From positions 1 to 32,745 of the forward strand of contig NZ_MBEJ01000085.1 of assembly GCF_001953975.1 (NCBI RefSeq): DNA of 32,745 bases, read 5' to 3'. Position numbers and translations under genes: made by a program. Under the pieces are notes generated by a model. The model searched no databases. It was not told the origin of the DNA and was given only the letters and a program-made list of their open reading frames with translations. Shown here one piece after another: positions 24,385 through 32,745 of the stretch. The stretch comes from Mycobacterium sp. NS-7484 (GTDB lineage Bacteria; Actinomycetota; Actinomycetes; Mycobacteriales; Mycobacteriaceae). Position 1 is the first letter of the stretch, and each line of letters opens with the position of its first letter.

Positions 24385-25016
24385 TCGACGTCCAGCACCA
24401 ACTCAACGCCGTGCGCCGCAGTGTGGGCCGCAAAATGTTCGAGGCCCGCGAAGCCCGCGTCGTGAGCGTCAGCCAGACCTACGACACCGACGCTGCCGAC
24501 CTGTGGGATGCCTGCACCAGCATCGAACGGATCCCGCGCTGGTTCCTGCCCATCACCGGCGACCTGCAGGTTGGCGGGCATTTTCAGCTCGAAGGCAATG
24601 CCTCCGGCGAGGTGCTGAGCTGTGATCCCCCGCGCTCGTTCACGACGACGTGGGAGGCCATGGGCGCCACCAGCTGGGTCGAGGTCACGATCACAGCCGA
24701 ATCCGAGGATCGGGCCACCTTCACCCTCGACCACATCATGCACGTGGCCGACGACGACGAGTTCTGGCTGCAGTTCGGGCCGGGAGCGGTCGGAGTCGGT
24801 TGGGATTCCGGGCTTCTCGGCCTCGCCGGCTACCTCAGCGGTGGCGACCGCATCACGCCGGAGGAGGGCGCGACCTGGGCAGCCACCGAGGAGGGCCGCG
24901 GCTTCATGACGGCGGCGAGCGAGCTCTGGTACCAGGCCGATCTGGCAGCCGGCGAGGATCCGGCGCAGGCCCGCGCTGCGGCAGATCGCACCGCCGCGGC
25001 CTACACCGCCACCTGA
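24381..25016 (+). CDS. SRPBCC (AHSA1-like) ligand-binding protein
   Basis: 211 residues from ATG 24381. The START/AHSA1 fold is shown by VSVSQTYDTDAADLWDACTS, RIPRWFLPITGDLQVGG, FQLEGNASGEVL and RSFTTTWEAMG, followed by the long C-terminal helix region GFMTAASELWYQADLAAGED. Such proteins hold a hydrophobic ligand in a helix-grip cavity and some have isomerase or cyclase-like activity; here there is no visible catalytic residue. Coupled to the ArsR gene upstream, it may be a target or effector-binding partner of the same repressor. No signal peptide. Confidence 0.88.
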   Translation: MIDVQHQLNAVRRSVGRKMFEAREARVVSVSQTYDTDAADLWDACTSIERIPRWFLPITGDLQVGGHFQLEGNASGEVLSCDPPRSFTTTWEAMGATSWVEVTITAESEDRATFTLDHIMHVADDDEFWLQFGPGAVGVGWDSGLLGLAGYLSGGDRITPEEGATWAATEEGRGFMTAASELWYQADLAAGEDPAQARAAADRTAAAYTAT

Positions 25017-25025
25017 GCCGGGCCG

Positions 25026-25037
25026 TACCCTGTCGTT
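25026..25037 (+). promoter_or_regulatory. leaderless -10 for the nitrobindin operon
   Basis: TACCCT (25026-25031) is followed by six bases and then GTG 25038, the same arrangement as before the ArsR and second TetR genes. It lies just after the SRPBCC stop, in a 21-base gap, so the nitrobindin series probably has its own promoter. Confidence 0.45.
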
Positions 25038-25523
25038 GTGCCTGACCTCCACCCGAACCTGACCGTGCTGGCCCCCTTGCTCGGTACCTGGGCCGGCGCC
25101 GGAGCGGGTGAGTATCCGACGATCGAGTCGTTCGAGTACTTCGAGGAGATCGCCTTCGGTCACGTCGGCAAACCGTTCCTCACTTACAGCCAGCGCACCA
25201 AGGCCCGCGACGACGGTCGTCCACTGCACGCCGAGACCGGATATCTGCGGGTGCCCGAACCGGGTCGCGTCGAATGGGTGCTCGCCCACCCCACCGGCAT
25301 CACCGAAATCCAGGAAGGCACCGTGCGCGTCGACGACGGACGCATCGACCTGGAGCTGGCCGCGACCACCATCGGCCTGACTGCGTCAGCCAAAAACGTT
25401 GTGGCGCTGACTCGTTCGGTACACGTCGTCGGCGACCAGCTGACGTATGACCTGCAGATGGGCGCGGTCGGCCTGCCGCTACAACACCACCTTTCCGCCA
25501 CGCTGACCAGGAAAACCACATGA
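25038..25523 (+). CDS. nitrobindin-family haem-binding beta-barrel protein
   Basis: 161 residues from GTG 25038. The signature GTWAGAGAGEYPTI (residues 16-29) and GKPFLTYSQRT, HAETGYLRV and AHPTGITE stretches identify the nitrobindin family (FABP-like ten-stranded barrel); it closely resembles M. tuberculosis Rv2717c. The axial haem ligand is probably His151 in LQHHLSATL. Family members bind ferric haem and nitric oxide and can isomerise peroxynitrite in other organisms, but the physiological role in mycobacteria is not settled. It is first in a plus-strand series with a serine hydrolase and a carboxyltransferase; the next start overlaps its stop (ATGA). Confidence 0.9.
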   Translation: MPDLHPNLTVLAPLLGTWAGAGAGEYPTIESFEYFEEIAFGHVGKPFLTYSQRTKARDDGRPLHAETGYLRVPEPGRVEWVLAHPTGITEIQEGTVRVDDGRIDLELAATTIGLTASAKNVVALTRSVHVVGDQLTYDLQMGAVGLPLQHHLSATLTRKTT

Positions 25524-26764
25524 GCCAACCAGCCCCGACCGGCAAGATCGCCCTGCCCTCCGACCTGGACTCCGTCACCGACATCGGCGACGAGGACCAT
25601 TCGGAGATCGACCCGAAGGCAGTCGAGCGGATCTGGGACTCGGTGCGTTACTGGTACGGCGCGGGCATGCACCCGGCCATCCAGGTGTGCCTGCGGCGCA
25701 ACGGAAAAGTGATCCTCAACCGCGCGATCGGCCACGGCTGGGGCAATGGCCCCGACGACGCGCCGGATGCCGAGAAGATCCCCGTCACCACCGAGACCCC
25801 GTTCTGCGTGTACTCGGCAGCCAAGGCCATCAGCACCACCGTCGTGCACATGCTCGTCGAGCAGGGGCACTTCTCCCTCGACGACCGGGTCTGCGACTAC
25901 CTGCCCAGCTACACCAGCCACGGCAAGGACCGCACCACCATCCGGCACGTCATCACCCACAGCGCCGGGGTGCCGATTCACACCGGGCCGCGTCCCGACG
26001 TCACCCGCGTCGACGACAGCGAGTACACCCGCGAACAGCTGGCCCTGCTCAAACCCGTGTACCGGCCAGGGCTGGTGCACATCTATCACGGACTCACCTG
26101 GGGTCCGCTGGTCCGTGAAATCGTCTCGGCGGCCACCGGCCGCAACATCCGCGACATCCTGGCCACCGAGATCCTCGAGCCGCTGGGATTCCGGTGGACC
26201 AATTACGGCGTCAAGCCCGACGAGGTCGCCCTGGTCGCACCCAGCCACGTCACCGGCAAGCCGCTGCCGGCACCGATCGCCGCGGCGTTCCGGGCCGCGG
26301 TCGGTGGGACGCTGGACCGCATCATCCCGCTCAGCAACACCCCGCTGTTCCTCACCAGTGTCATCCCGTCGTCGACAACCGTCTCCAACGCCGACGAACT
26401 GTCCCGGTTCGCCGAAATCCTGCGCCGGGGCGGGGAACTCGACGGGGTCCGGATCATGAAGCCGGAGACGCTGCGGGCCGCCATCACACCGTGCCGGCGG
26501 ATGCGCCCGGACGTGGCGACCGGCCTCAAACCGATGCGTTGGGGTACCGGATACATGCTGGGCGGCAAGCGGTTCGGTCCGTTCGGACGCAACACTCCGT
26601 CGGCGTTCGGGCACACCGGACTCGTCGACATCGCGGTGTGGGCCGACCCGCAGCGCAGCCTCTCGGCAGCCGTCGTCAGCAGCGGCAAGCCCGGTGCGCA
26701 CCGCGAGGCGAATCGCTATCCCGCAGTGCTGGACCGGATCGCGGCCGAGATCCCGGTCGGCTAG
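25520..26764 (+). CDS. serine hydrolase of the beta-lactamase / LipE-like esterase family
   Basis: 414 residues from ATG 25520. The SxxK nucleophile-base pair is S99-A-A-K102 in YSAAKAIS. The second-motif Tyr is in HIYHGLTWG near residue 190, and the third motif is FGHTGL near residue 363. These are the marks of class C beta-lactamase-like esterases (EstB, LipD/LipE/LipL group), cytoplasmic here because no signal peptide is seen. It overlaps nitrobindin by four bases. Substrate unknown; LipE-like members have been linked to sterol or lipid breakdown, but this is only family knowledge. Confidence 0.88.
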   Translation: MSQPAPTGKIALPSDLDSVTDIGDEDHSEIDPKAVERIWDSVRYWYGAGMHPAIQVCLRRNGKVILNRAIGHGWGNGPDDAPDAEKIPVTTETPFCVYSAAKAISTTVVHMLVEQGHFSLDDRVCDYLPSYTSHGKDRTTIRHVITHSAGVPIHTGPRPDVTRVDDSEYTREQLALLKPVYRPGLVHIYHGLTWGPLVREIVSAATGRNIRDILATEILEPLGFRWTNYGVKPDEVALVAPSHVTGKPLPAPIAAAFRAAVGGTLDRIIPLSNTPLFLTSVIPSSTTVSNADELSRFAEILRRGGELDGVRIMKPETLRAAITPCRRMRPDVATGLKPMRWGTGYMLGGKRFGPFGRNTPSAFGHTGLVDIAVWADPQRSLSAAVVSSGKPGAHREANRYPAVLDRIAAEIPVG

Positions 26765-26772
26765 GAGGCCCC

Positions 26773-28305
26773 GTGCGTGACGATCTCGCCGAACTGCTGC
26801 GCCGGCGGGCGCTGACGCAGGACATGGGCCGGCCCGACGCGGTGGCCCGGCGCCACGCCGCCGGCGGCCGCTCCGCGCGGGAGAACATCGCCGACCTGGT
26901 CGACGACGGATCGTTCGTCGAGTACGGGCGCTTCGCCATCGCGGCGCAACGGCAGCGTCGCAGCCTCGACGACCTCATCGAACGCACCCCGGCGGACGGC
27001 ATGATCGCCGGCACCGCCCGGATCGACGGTGTGGCCTGTGCCGTCCTGTCCTACGACTACACCGTGCTGGCCGGCACCCAGGGCGCCTTGGGCCATCGGA
27101 AGAAGGACCGGCTGTTCGAGATCATCGAGCGGATGAAGCTTCCGACGGTGTTCTTCGCCGAAGGGGGCGGCGGCCGCCCCGGGGACACCGACTATCCGAC
27201 GGTGTCCTCCCTGGAGGTCCGGGCCTTCGCGTTGTGGGCGGGTTTGTCCGGCGTCGTGCCGCGGATCGCAGTGGTCAAGGGTCGGTGTTTTGCGGGCAAC
27301 GCGGTCATCGCCGGGGCGTCGGACCTGATCGTGGCGACCGCGGACACCTCGATCGGGATGGGCGGTCCGGCGATGATCGCTGGCGGCGGACTCGGTGACG
27401 TCGCCCCCGATGACGTCGGCCCGATCTCGGTACAGGCGCCCAACGGCGTCGTCGACGTGGTGGTGGCCGACGAGGCCGAGGCGGTCGCGACCACCAAGAA
27501 GCTGCTCAGTTACTTCACCGGCCCCGCAGCACCCGGGCCGGCCGCCGACCAAACCACCCTGCGCACAATGGTTCCCGAACGCGCGCGACGCGCGTATCCG
27601 GTTGCCCCGATCATCGAGACGCTGGCCGATGCGGACTCGGTCACCTTCCTGCGGGAGAAGTTCGCGCCGGAGATGGTGACGGCGCTGGCCCGTATCGACG
27701 GCAGGCCGGTCGGCGTTCTGGCCAACAACACGATGGTGATGGCCGGGGCGATCACGGCGGCCGCGTCCGACAAGGCGGCGCGGTTCCTGCAGCTGTGCAA
27801 CGCGTTCGGGCTGCCGGTGGTGTCGCTGGTGGACTGCCCGGGCTACATGGTCGGCCCGGCGGCCGAGGGCGAGGCTCTGGTGCGACGCGGGTCCCGGTTG
27901 TTGGTGGCCGGTGCTGCGCTGACGGTGCCGCTGCTCGCGGTGATCCTGCGGCGTGGCTATGGCCTGGGTGCGCAGGCGATGTGCGGAGGCAGCCTCCACG
28001 AACCGTTGCTGACGGTGGCATGGCCGGGTGCTCACCTCGGTCCGATGGGCTTGGAAGGTGCCGTGCGGCTGGGTATGCGCAAGGAATTGGAAGCCATTGC
28101 CGATCCCGACGAGCGCGAGCAGGCCGTCCGCGCGGCGACTGCGGCGGCCGAGGAGAATGCGCGGGCGCTCAACTCTGCGTCGATGTTCGAACTCGACGAC
28201 GTTGTCGATCCCGCGGAAACCCGAGGGCTGATTGCTGCCACGTTGTCCGCGGCCGCTCAGCACGAACGGCCGGCAGGCCCTCCGCGGTTCATCGACACCT
28301 GGTGA
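26773..28305 (+). CDS. acyl-CoA carboxylase carboxyltransferase subunit (AccD-like)
   Basis: 510 residues from GTG 26773, with GGAGG four bases upstream. Two crotonase-like halves are visible. The N half has AGTQGALGHRKKDRLFEIIE and FFAEGGGGRPGDTDYP; the middle has DTSIGMGGPAMIAGGG with the following long lid; the C half has KAARFLQLCNAFGLPVVSLV and PGYMVGPAAEGEALVRRGS, ending with a conserved RFIDTW-like tail. It is the beta subunit type that takes CO2 from carboxybiotin and gives it to an acyl-CoA. No biotin-carboxylase gene is near, so it must work with an AccA elsewhere. It lies 8 bases after the hydrolase stop. Confidence 0.92.
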   Translation: MRDDLAELLRRRALTQDMGRPDAVARRHAAGGRSARENIADLVDDGSFVEYGRFAIAAQRQRRSLDDLIERTPADGMIAGTARIDGVACAVLSYDYTVLAGTQGALGHRKKDRLFEIIERMKLPTVFFAEGGGGRPGDTDYPTVSSLEVRAFALWAGLSGVVPRIAVVKGRCFAGNAVIAGASDLIVATADTSIGMGGPAMIAGGGLGDVAPDDVGPISVQAPNGVVDVVVADEAEAVATTKKLLSYFTGPAAPGPAADQTTLRTMVPERARRAYPVAPIIETLADADSVTFLREKFAPEMVTALARIDGRPVGVLANNTMVMAGAITAAASDKAARFLQLCNAFGLPVVSLVDCPGYMVGPAAEGEALVRRGSRLLVAGAALTVPLLAVILRRGYGLGAQAMCGGSLHEPLLTVAWPGAHLGPMGLEGAVRLGMRKELEAIADPDEREQAVRAATAAAEENARALNSASMFELDDVVDPAETRGLIAATLSAAAQHERPAGPPRFIDTW

Positions 28306-28388
28306 CCACGCTTTCGCTGCACCGGCTGGATCAGAATCTGGCGACCAAGCAGCGGTGGTTCGAGTTAGCTGTCGGGGTACCCGGATAA
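28302..28388 (+). CDS. 28-codon ORF overlapping the carboxyltransferase stop
   Basis: GTG 28302 overlaps the carboxyltransferase TGA (GTGA), the same coupling geometry used by larger genes in the window. The peptide has 28 residues, starts TTLSLHRLDQNLATKQRWFE and ends before a stop at 28386-28388. I recognise nothing. It could be a real coupled microprotein, a remnant of a longer gene, or chance. Confidence 0.3.
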   Translation: MTTLSLHRLDQNLATKQRWFELAVGVPG

Positions 28389-28651
28389 CGATTTGGTTAC
28401 CACGCCCGTGGCGCAATATCACGATCAATTAAGAATGCGCGTCGGTCTCTGAGACTATTCAAGATCATTGTTTGCAATTTGCCGGAATTGAGGCGCAATT
28501 CACCTGCATACGGCGTAACGAAACCACTCCCGTCACATCGGTTTCAATCGGCCGATGTTTTGCTCGTCGGCATTGCGGTTACTTTCGTTTTCGGGCGGGG
28601 ATCACCGCGATCACCAATCGCGACCCATCACAAATGCCAAAGGAAATGAAC
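28389..28651. other. AT-richer intergenic region before the haem-binding protein gene
   Basis: 263 bases with clearly lower GC than the coding DNA around it. It contains an inverted repeat CCACG-CC-CGTGG (28400-28411), a GTCTC-T-GAGAC repeat (28445-28455) and several A/T runs such as CAATTAAGAATG. No coding frame is convincing. It probably holds the promoter and a long leader for the haem-binding protein gene. I looked for a 19-base IdeR box and found none I would defend. Confidence 0.4.
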
Positions 28652-29050
28652 ATGAAATTCACCGGTATCACTGCGCGTCGTGGCATTGTCGGCACTTGTG
28701 CCGCGGGCCTGCTCGGCGGTGTCGCAGCGGCAATGATCGGCGCGCCGACGGCGGCGGCCGCACCTGACTGCAGCGCCAGCGGCGTGGCCGGCACGGTAAG
28801 CAGCACCACCGGCGCGGCGCGCGCGTATCTCGACAGCCACCCGGGCGCCAACCAGGCGGTCACCACCGCGTTCAGCCAGCCGCGTCCCCAGGCCGCGGCG
28901 ACGCTGCGCGGTTACTTCACCGCCAATCCGCAGGAGTACAACGACCTGCGCGGAATCCTGGCGCCCATCGGGGAAACCCAGCGCGCGTGCAATGTGACCG
29001 CGCTGTCGCCGGAACTGTCCTCGGCTTATAACGAGTTCATGGCCGGCTGA
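28652..29050 (+). CDS. secreted haem-binding protein (Rv0203-like haemophore family)
   Basis: 132 residues from ATG 28652, with AGGA seven bases upstream; ATG 28646 is too close. Residues 1-37 form a signal peptide ending PTAAAA before PDCSASG. The mature protein has the features of the mycobacterial haem-binding (MHB) family of Rv0203: a DCSAS start, short helices including ARAYLDSHPGANQAVTTAF, RGYFTANPQEYNDLRGIL, and a second Cys in RACN that probably pairs with the first. Rv0203 carries haem in the periplasm toward membrane importers. No MmpL gene is adjacent here. Two overlapping hairpins follow the stop, so the gene is likely a single transcript. Confidence 0.88.
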   Translation: MKFTGITARRGIVGTCAAGLLGGVAAAMIGAPTAAAAPDCSASGVAGTVSSTTGAARAYLDSHPGANQAVTTAFSQPRPQAAATLRGYFTANPQEYNDLRGILAPIGETQRACNVTALSPELSSAYNEFMAG

Positions 29051-29063
29051 TCCCGTCGTCCCC

Positions 29064-29115
29064 GGCCCGTCGCTGCGACTGAAGGTCGTGGCGACGGGCC
29101 GCTGGCATTCAGCGG
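29064..29115 (+). terminator. two overlapping hairpins after the haem-binding protein gene
   Basis: GGCCCGTCGC (29064-29073) pairs with GCGACGGGCC (29091-29100), and the stem continues inward with two G-T pairs and CGAC/GTCG to a five-base loop. Immediately after, CCGCTG (29099-29104) pairs with CAGCGG (29110-29115) around GCATT. The two structures share two bases and so compete or act in tandem. No U-tract follows. Confidence 0.7.
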
Positions 29116-29157
29116 ACTGATTACCGTGGAGCCAGGTCAACACGTCGAGGAGGACGG

Positions 29158-31128
29158 ATGGCGAATCGGTGGCAGATTCGGACAGGCAAGAAGGTGGCCG
29201 GACGGGCGGCAACCCGCGTCCGTAAGCGCACTCCGTCGCCGCTGGAACCGGAGTGGACGCCGGGACCGGCCCGCTACGGCGTCGGGATCCACCACAACGT
29301 CGCAGTCCGCACCTCTGACGGCACCGTGCTCCGCGTCGACATTCACTACCCGACGATCCCGGAGACCGGCGCCCCGGCACCGGGCCCCTTTCCGGTCCTG
29401 CTGTCCATCACCCCTTACGGAAAGAAAGCACCACCACCGGCCGCGCAGATCGGTGGCGGGGCGACGCCCTATCTGATCCGGCGCGGCTACATCGAGGTGA
29501 TGGCCGACGTGCGCGGCACCGGTGCGTCCGGCGGATCGTTCGAGATGCTGGGCGCCGTACAGGTCCAAGATGGGGTCGACCTGGTGAACTGGGCTGCGCG
29601 CCTGCCGAATTCGAATGGGCGCGTCGGGATGTTCGGCATCTCGTACCTGGCGGCCAACCAGTTGCTCACCGCTGCGGCAGTCGGCCCCGATTCGCCGTTG
29701 AAGGCGATCTTCCCGGTGATGGCCGCCAATGATTTCTACCGCGACGTGGTCACCATGGGCGGTGTGCCGCACATGCGCACGGTGCGTGCCTATGGTGCGG
29801 TCTATTCGTTGCTCAACGTCGTCAACCCGGTCCTGGAGTTCGCCAAGCGCGGCTCTCACGAGCGTCCCCGGGTCGGCGGTCTGGCCGCGGTCCGCCAGCG
29901 CGGACGGGACCAGCGCCAGTATTTCCGCACGATGATCGCCGACGCGGCCGCCGGCGGCGACACCGCTTTCGACGGCCCGTTCTGGGACTCCATGCGGGCC
30001 TCGGATGTGCTGCCCGAGATCGCGCGCAACCAGGTCGCCGTCTTCCTGGTCGGAGGCTGGCACGACGCTTTCCAGCGCGGCGCCCCGCTGAACTATGTTG
30101 CGCTGCAGAACGCCTACGCGGGGCGACCGTCGCACGTCCCGATGCAGCCGGGCCAGCCGTTGTCGGAGCGGGTGCAGTTGATCATGGGCCCCTGGTATCA
30201 CGTGTCGGATCTGGATGGTCTGCATCTCCACGCGTTGCAATTGCGGTGGTTCGACCGATGGCTCAAGGACGACGCCTCCGCCGCGGTGACCGGTCCGCCG
30301 ATCCGCTTCCAGGCCATCGGCAGCGCGGACTGGTTCCAGGCCCAGGACTATCCGTTTCCCGAAACCACGCCGACGCGACTCTTTTTGGCCGACGGTGGCC
30401 ACCTCAGCACTGAGCCGGCGGCTGAGCAGACCGAGGCCACCCTGCGTTATACGGTGCGCGGCCCGATCTCCGGTCGCAGCCTGGAGCAGTGGAGCCTGGG
30501 GATGGGCAGCTTCATGGCCTCCCAGACCGGTCGCCGGATCAGTTACGACCTGGACAACCGGCGGCTGCAGCGAGAAGCACTCACCTACACCACAAGTGAG
30601 TTCAGCCATGCGAAACTCATCGCCGGCCCGGTCACCTTGACCGTGTACGCGACGGCTGACACCACCGAGACGCTGTGGGTGGCCCACCTCGATGACGTCG
30701 CACCCGACGGAGCCAGCCGGCCACTGACGCAGGGGGCCCTGCTGGGTTCCCATCGCGCGTTGGACCCGGAGACGACGTGGTATGTGCCCGACGGTTCCGA
30801 TGGTTCCGGCGGCCAGGTGCTGCGGCCACATCACATCAGCACTCGCGATGCCGCACAGCCCGTGGTGCCCGGTGAGCTGACCCGCTATGACGTCGAAATC
30901 TTCCCCACCGCAGCGCTCATCGCGCCGGGGCATCGGCTGCGGTTGACGCTCACCACCTACGACTTTCCCCATCTGGTGCCCACGCGTCCGGCCCGCGCGG
31001 CCCTCGCCGGTGGCACGTACACCCTTCATCAGGGCGGGGTGTCACCATCGAGCCTGCTCATCCCGGTGGCCGACCCGGCGGCGTTCAGCCCGGACGAATC
31101 GCGCGGCTTCGGAACCGAATCACCTTGA
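29158..31128 (+). CDS. CocE/NonD-family alpha/beta hydrolase (X-Pro dipeptidyl-peptidase-like)
   Basis: 656 residues from ATG 29158, with GGAGG four bases upstream. The N-terminal catalytic domain has the oxyanion region ADVRGTGASGG and the nucleophile Ser162 in FGISYLA; the catalytic Asp is likely D303 in GWHDAFQRG and the His H348 in GPWYHV. The usual motif is GxSYxG; here the last Gly is Ala. The C-terminal jelly-roll domain includes AKLIAGPVTLTVYATADTTE and ELTRYDVEIFPTAALIAPGH. Family members hydrolyse esters or amides, including cocaine esterase and peptidases; the substrate here is unknown. There is no clear signal peptide, but a basic N-terminus is present. Confidence 0.9.
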   Translation: MANRWQIRTGKKVAGRAATRVRKRTPSPLEPEWTPGPARYGVGIHHNVAVRTSDGTVLRVDIHYPTIPETGAPAPGPFPVLLSITPYGKKAPPPAAQIGGGATPYLIRRGYIEVMADVRGTGASGGSFEMLGAVQVQDGVDLVNWAARLPNSNGRVGMFGISYLAANQLLTAAAVGPDSPLKAIFPVMAANDFYRDVVTMGGVPHMRTVRAYGAVYSLLNVVNPVLEFAKRGSHERPRVGGLAAVRQRGRDQRQYFRTMIADAAAGGDTAFDGPFWDSMRASDVLPEIARNQVAVFLVGGWHDAFQRGAPLNYVALQNAYAGRPSHVPMQPGQPLSERVQLIMGPWYHVSDLDGLHLHALQLRWFDRWLKDDASAAVTGPPIRFQAIGSADWFQAQDYPFPETTPTRLFLADGGHLSTEPAAEQTEATLRYTVRGPISGRSLEQWSLGMGSFMASQTGRRISYDLDNRRLQREALTYTTSEFSHAKLIAGPVTLTVYATADTTETLWVAHLDDVAPDGASRPLTQGALLGSHRALDPETTWYVPDGSDGSGGQVLRPHHISTRDAAQPVVPGELTRYDVEIFPTAALIAPGHRLRLTLTTYDFPHLVPTRPARAALAGGTYTLHQGGVSPSSLLIPVADPAAFSPDESRGFGTESP

Positions 31129-31181
31129 TAACGGAGGGGTTACGCCGGGCGCGGCCCTGATGTCGAGTGTGCGGGCGTTGT

Positions 31182-32561
<1,380 letters not shown>

Positions 32562-32650
32562 TTCCACGGAGCAGGCAACTTTCGCGCAGGTGCGGTGCCC
32601 GCGGCGATATGGCCAAGACCACGATCATCGAGCGGCCTGGCTGAGATTGC

Positions 32651-32745
32651 CTAGAAGGGTGGGGCGTCGCCGCCTTCGGTGTTGACTCCGCCAGTATCGA
32701 CAGCGGGTGGGGCGTCGCCGCCTTCGGTGTTGAGTCGGCGTTCGG
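32651..32745 (-). CDS. C-terminus of a minus-strand gene with 16-residue repeats (5' end outside window)
   Basis: The frame enters from the right edge and ends at TAG 32653-32651, giving 30 visible residues that end NTEGGDAPPF. The visible part contains NTEGGDAPPAVDTGGV followed by a second NTEGGDAPP, a 16-residue repeat. It is acidic, Gly/Pro-rich and probably unstructured, perhaps a tail or linker of a surface or secreted protein. It converges on the antigen 85-type gene with an 89-base gap. Family cannot be named from this fragment. Confidence 0.6.
   Translation of the reverse strand, partial: ERRLNTEGGDAPPAVDTGGVNTEGGDAPPF
32657..32733 (-). repeat. 48-bp period direct repeat in the partial gene
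   Basis: A 29-base segment at 32657-32685 is repeated exactly at 32705-32733, with a spacing of 48 bases, which is 16 codons and keeps the frame. The array may continue beyond the window edge. Confidence 0.85.

Noticed and set aside
28389..28651. Possible small RNA or extra coding frame in the AT-rich gap.
   Set aside because: No frame with a ribosome site and no promoter-terminator pair could be supported inside the gap.
29137..31029. Long antisense open frame opposite the CocE-type hydrolase.
   Set aside because: Composition and position are those of a shadow frame; the plus-strand protein has a complete catalytic triad and ribosome site.
32657..32733. CRISPR-like direct repeats near the right edge.
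   Set aside because: The two copies are 29 bases with a 19-base spacing, but the unit is 48 bases in phase with a coding frame and codes for an amino-acid repeat; no palindromic repeat or cas gene is present.

Overview
The window is high-GC actinobacterial DNA, almost certainly from a non-tuberculous mycobacterium (Mycobacterium/Mycolicibacterium). The evidence is a MceA C-terminus, close IrtA and IrtB homologues, an antigen 85 mycolyltransferase, an Rv0203-type haem-binding protein, a FadE34-like double acyl-CoA dehydrogenase, and many ATGA start/stop overlaps and leaderless-looking starts (TAnnnT, 6-7 bases, then GTG). No tRNA, rRNA, CRISPR array, transposase or phage gene was seen. The region is ordinary chromosome organised as small regulated modules.

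Left part (1-7980): the end of a mceA gene converges on a DMT-family transporter. Then come a small unknown protein, a secreted histidine phosphatase divergent from an O-methyltransferase, an AraC regulator divergent from a metal-dependent amidohydrolase (25 bases apart), a strong hairpin, a putative lipoprotein, and a cytochrome P450 coupled to an unknown 165-residue protein under a palindromic operator.

Iron module (7997-13028): a TetR regulator, irtA and irtB form one minus-strand operon. Its promoter has a -35 and -10 with a 17-base spacer, and a perfect inverted repeat lies across the spacer and -10. I see no IdeR-type box. Divergent from it is a second TetR gene with a different, larger palindrome over its own -10; it is coupled to an enoyl-CoA hydratase/isomerase gene.

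Lipid or steroid-like catabolic module (14416-21224): an SDR with no ordinary start codon, a tiny Gly/Trp/Cys-rich secreted protein, then a tight operon read leftward: epimerase-like SDR, double-domain acyl-CoA dehydrogenase, SCP-x thiolase-like protein without the thiolase cysteines, and a DUF35/OB-fold partner without zinc cysteines. This gene set resembles the FadE34 and Ltp2/DUF35 (retro-aldol) steps of sterol side-chain breakdown. A divergent TetR gene with a perfect operator in the intergenic region probably controls it.

Right part (21231-32745): a GNAT protein with a GyrA-like N-terminal segment; a PepSY membrane protein and a His-rich membrane protein; an ArsR-SRPBCC pair with a clear leaderless promoter; a nitrobindin, serine hydrolase, carboxyltransferase and 28-codon ORF series; a haem-binding secreted protein ending in two overlapping hairpins; a CocE/NonD-type hydrolase; an antigen 85 protein with an unusual Pro/Ala/Gly/Val tail of about 125 residues; and, entering from the right edge, the C-terminus of a minus-strand gene built of 16-residue repeats. 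IrtAB, the PepSY protein, nitrobindin and the haem-binding protein together give the window a loose iron/haem theme.
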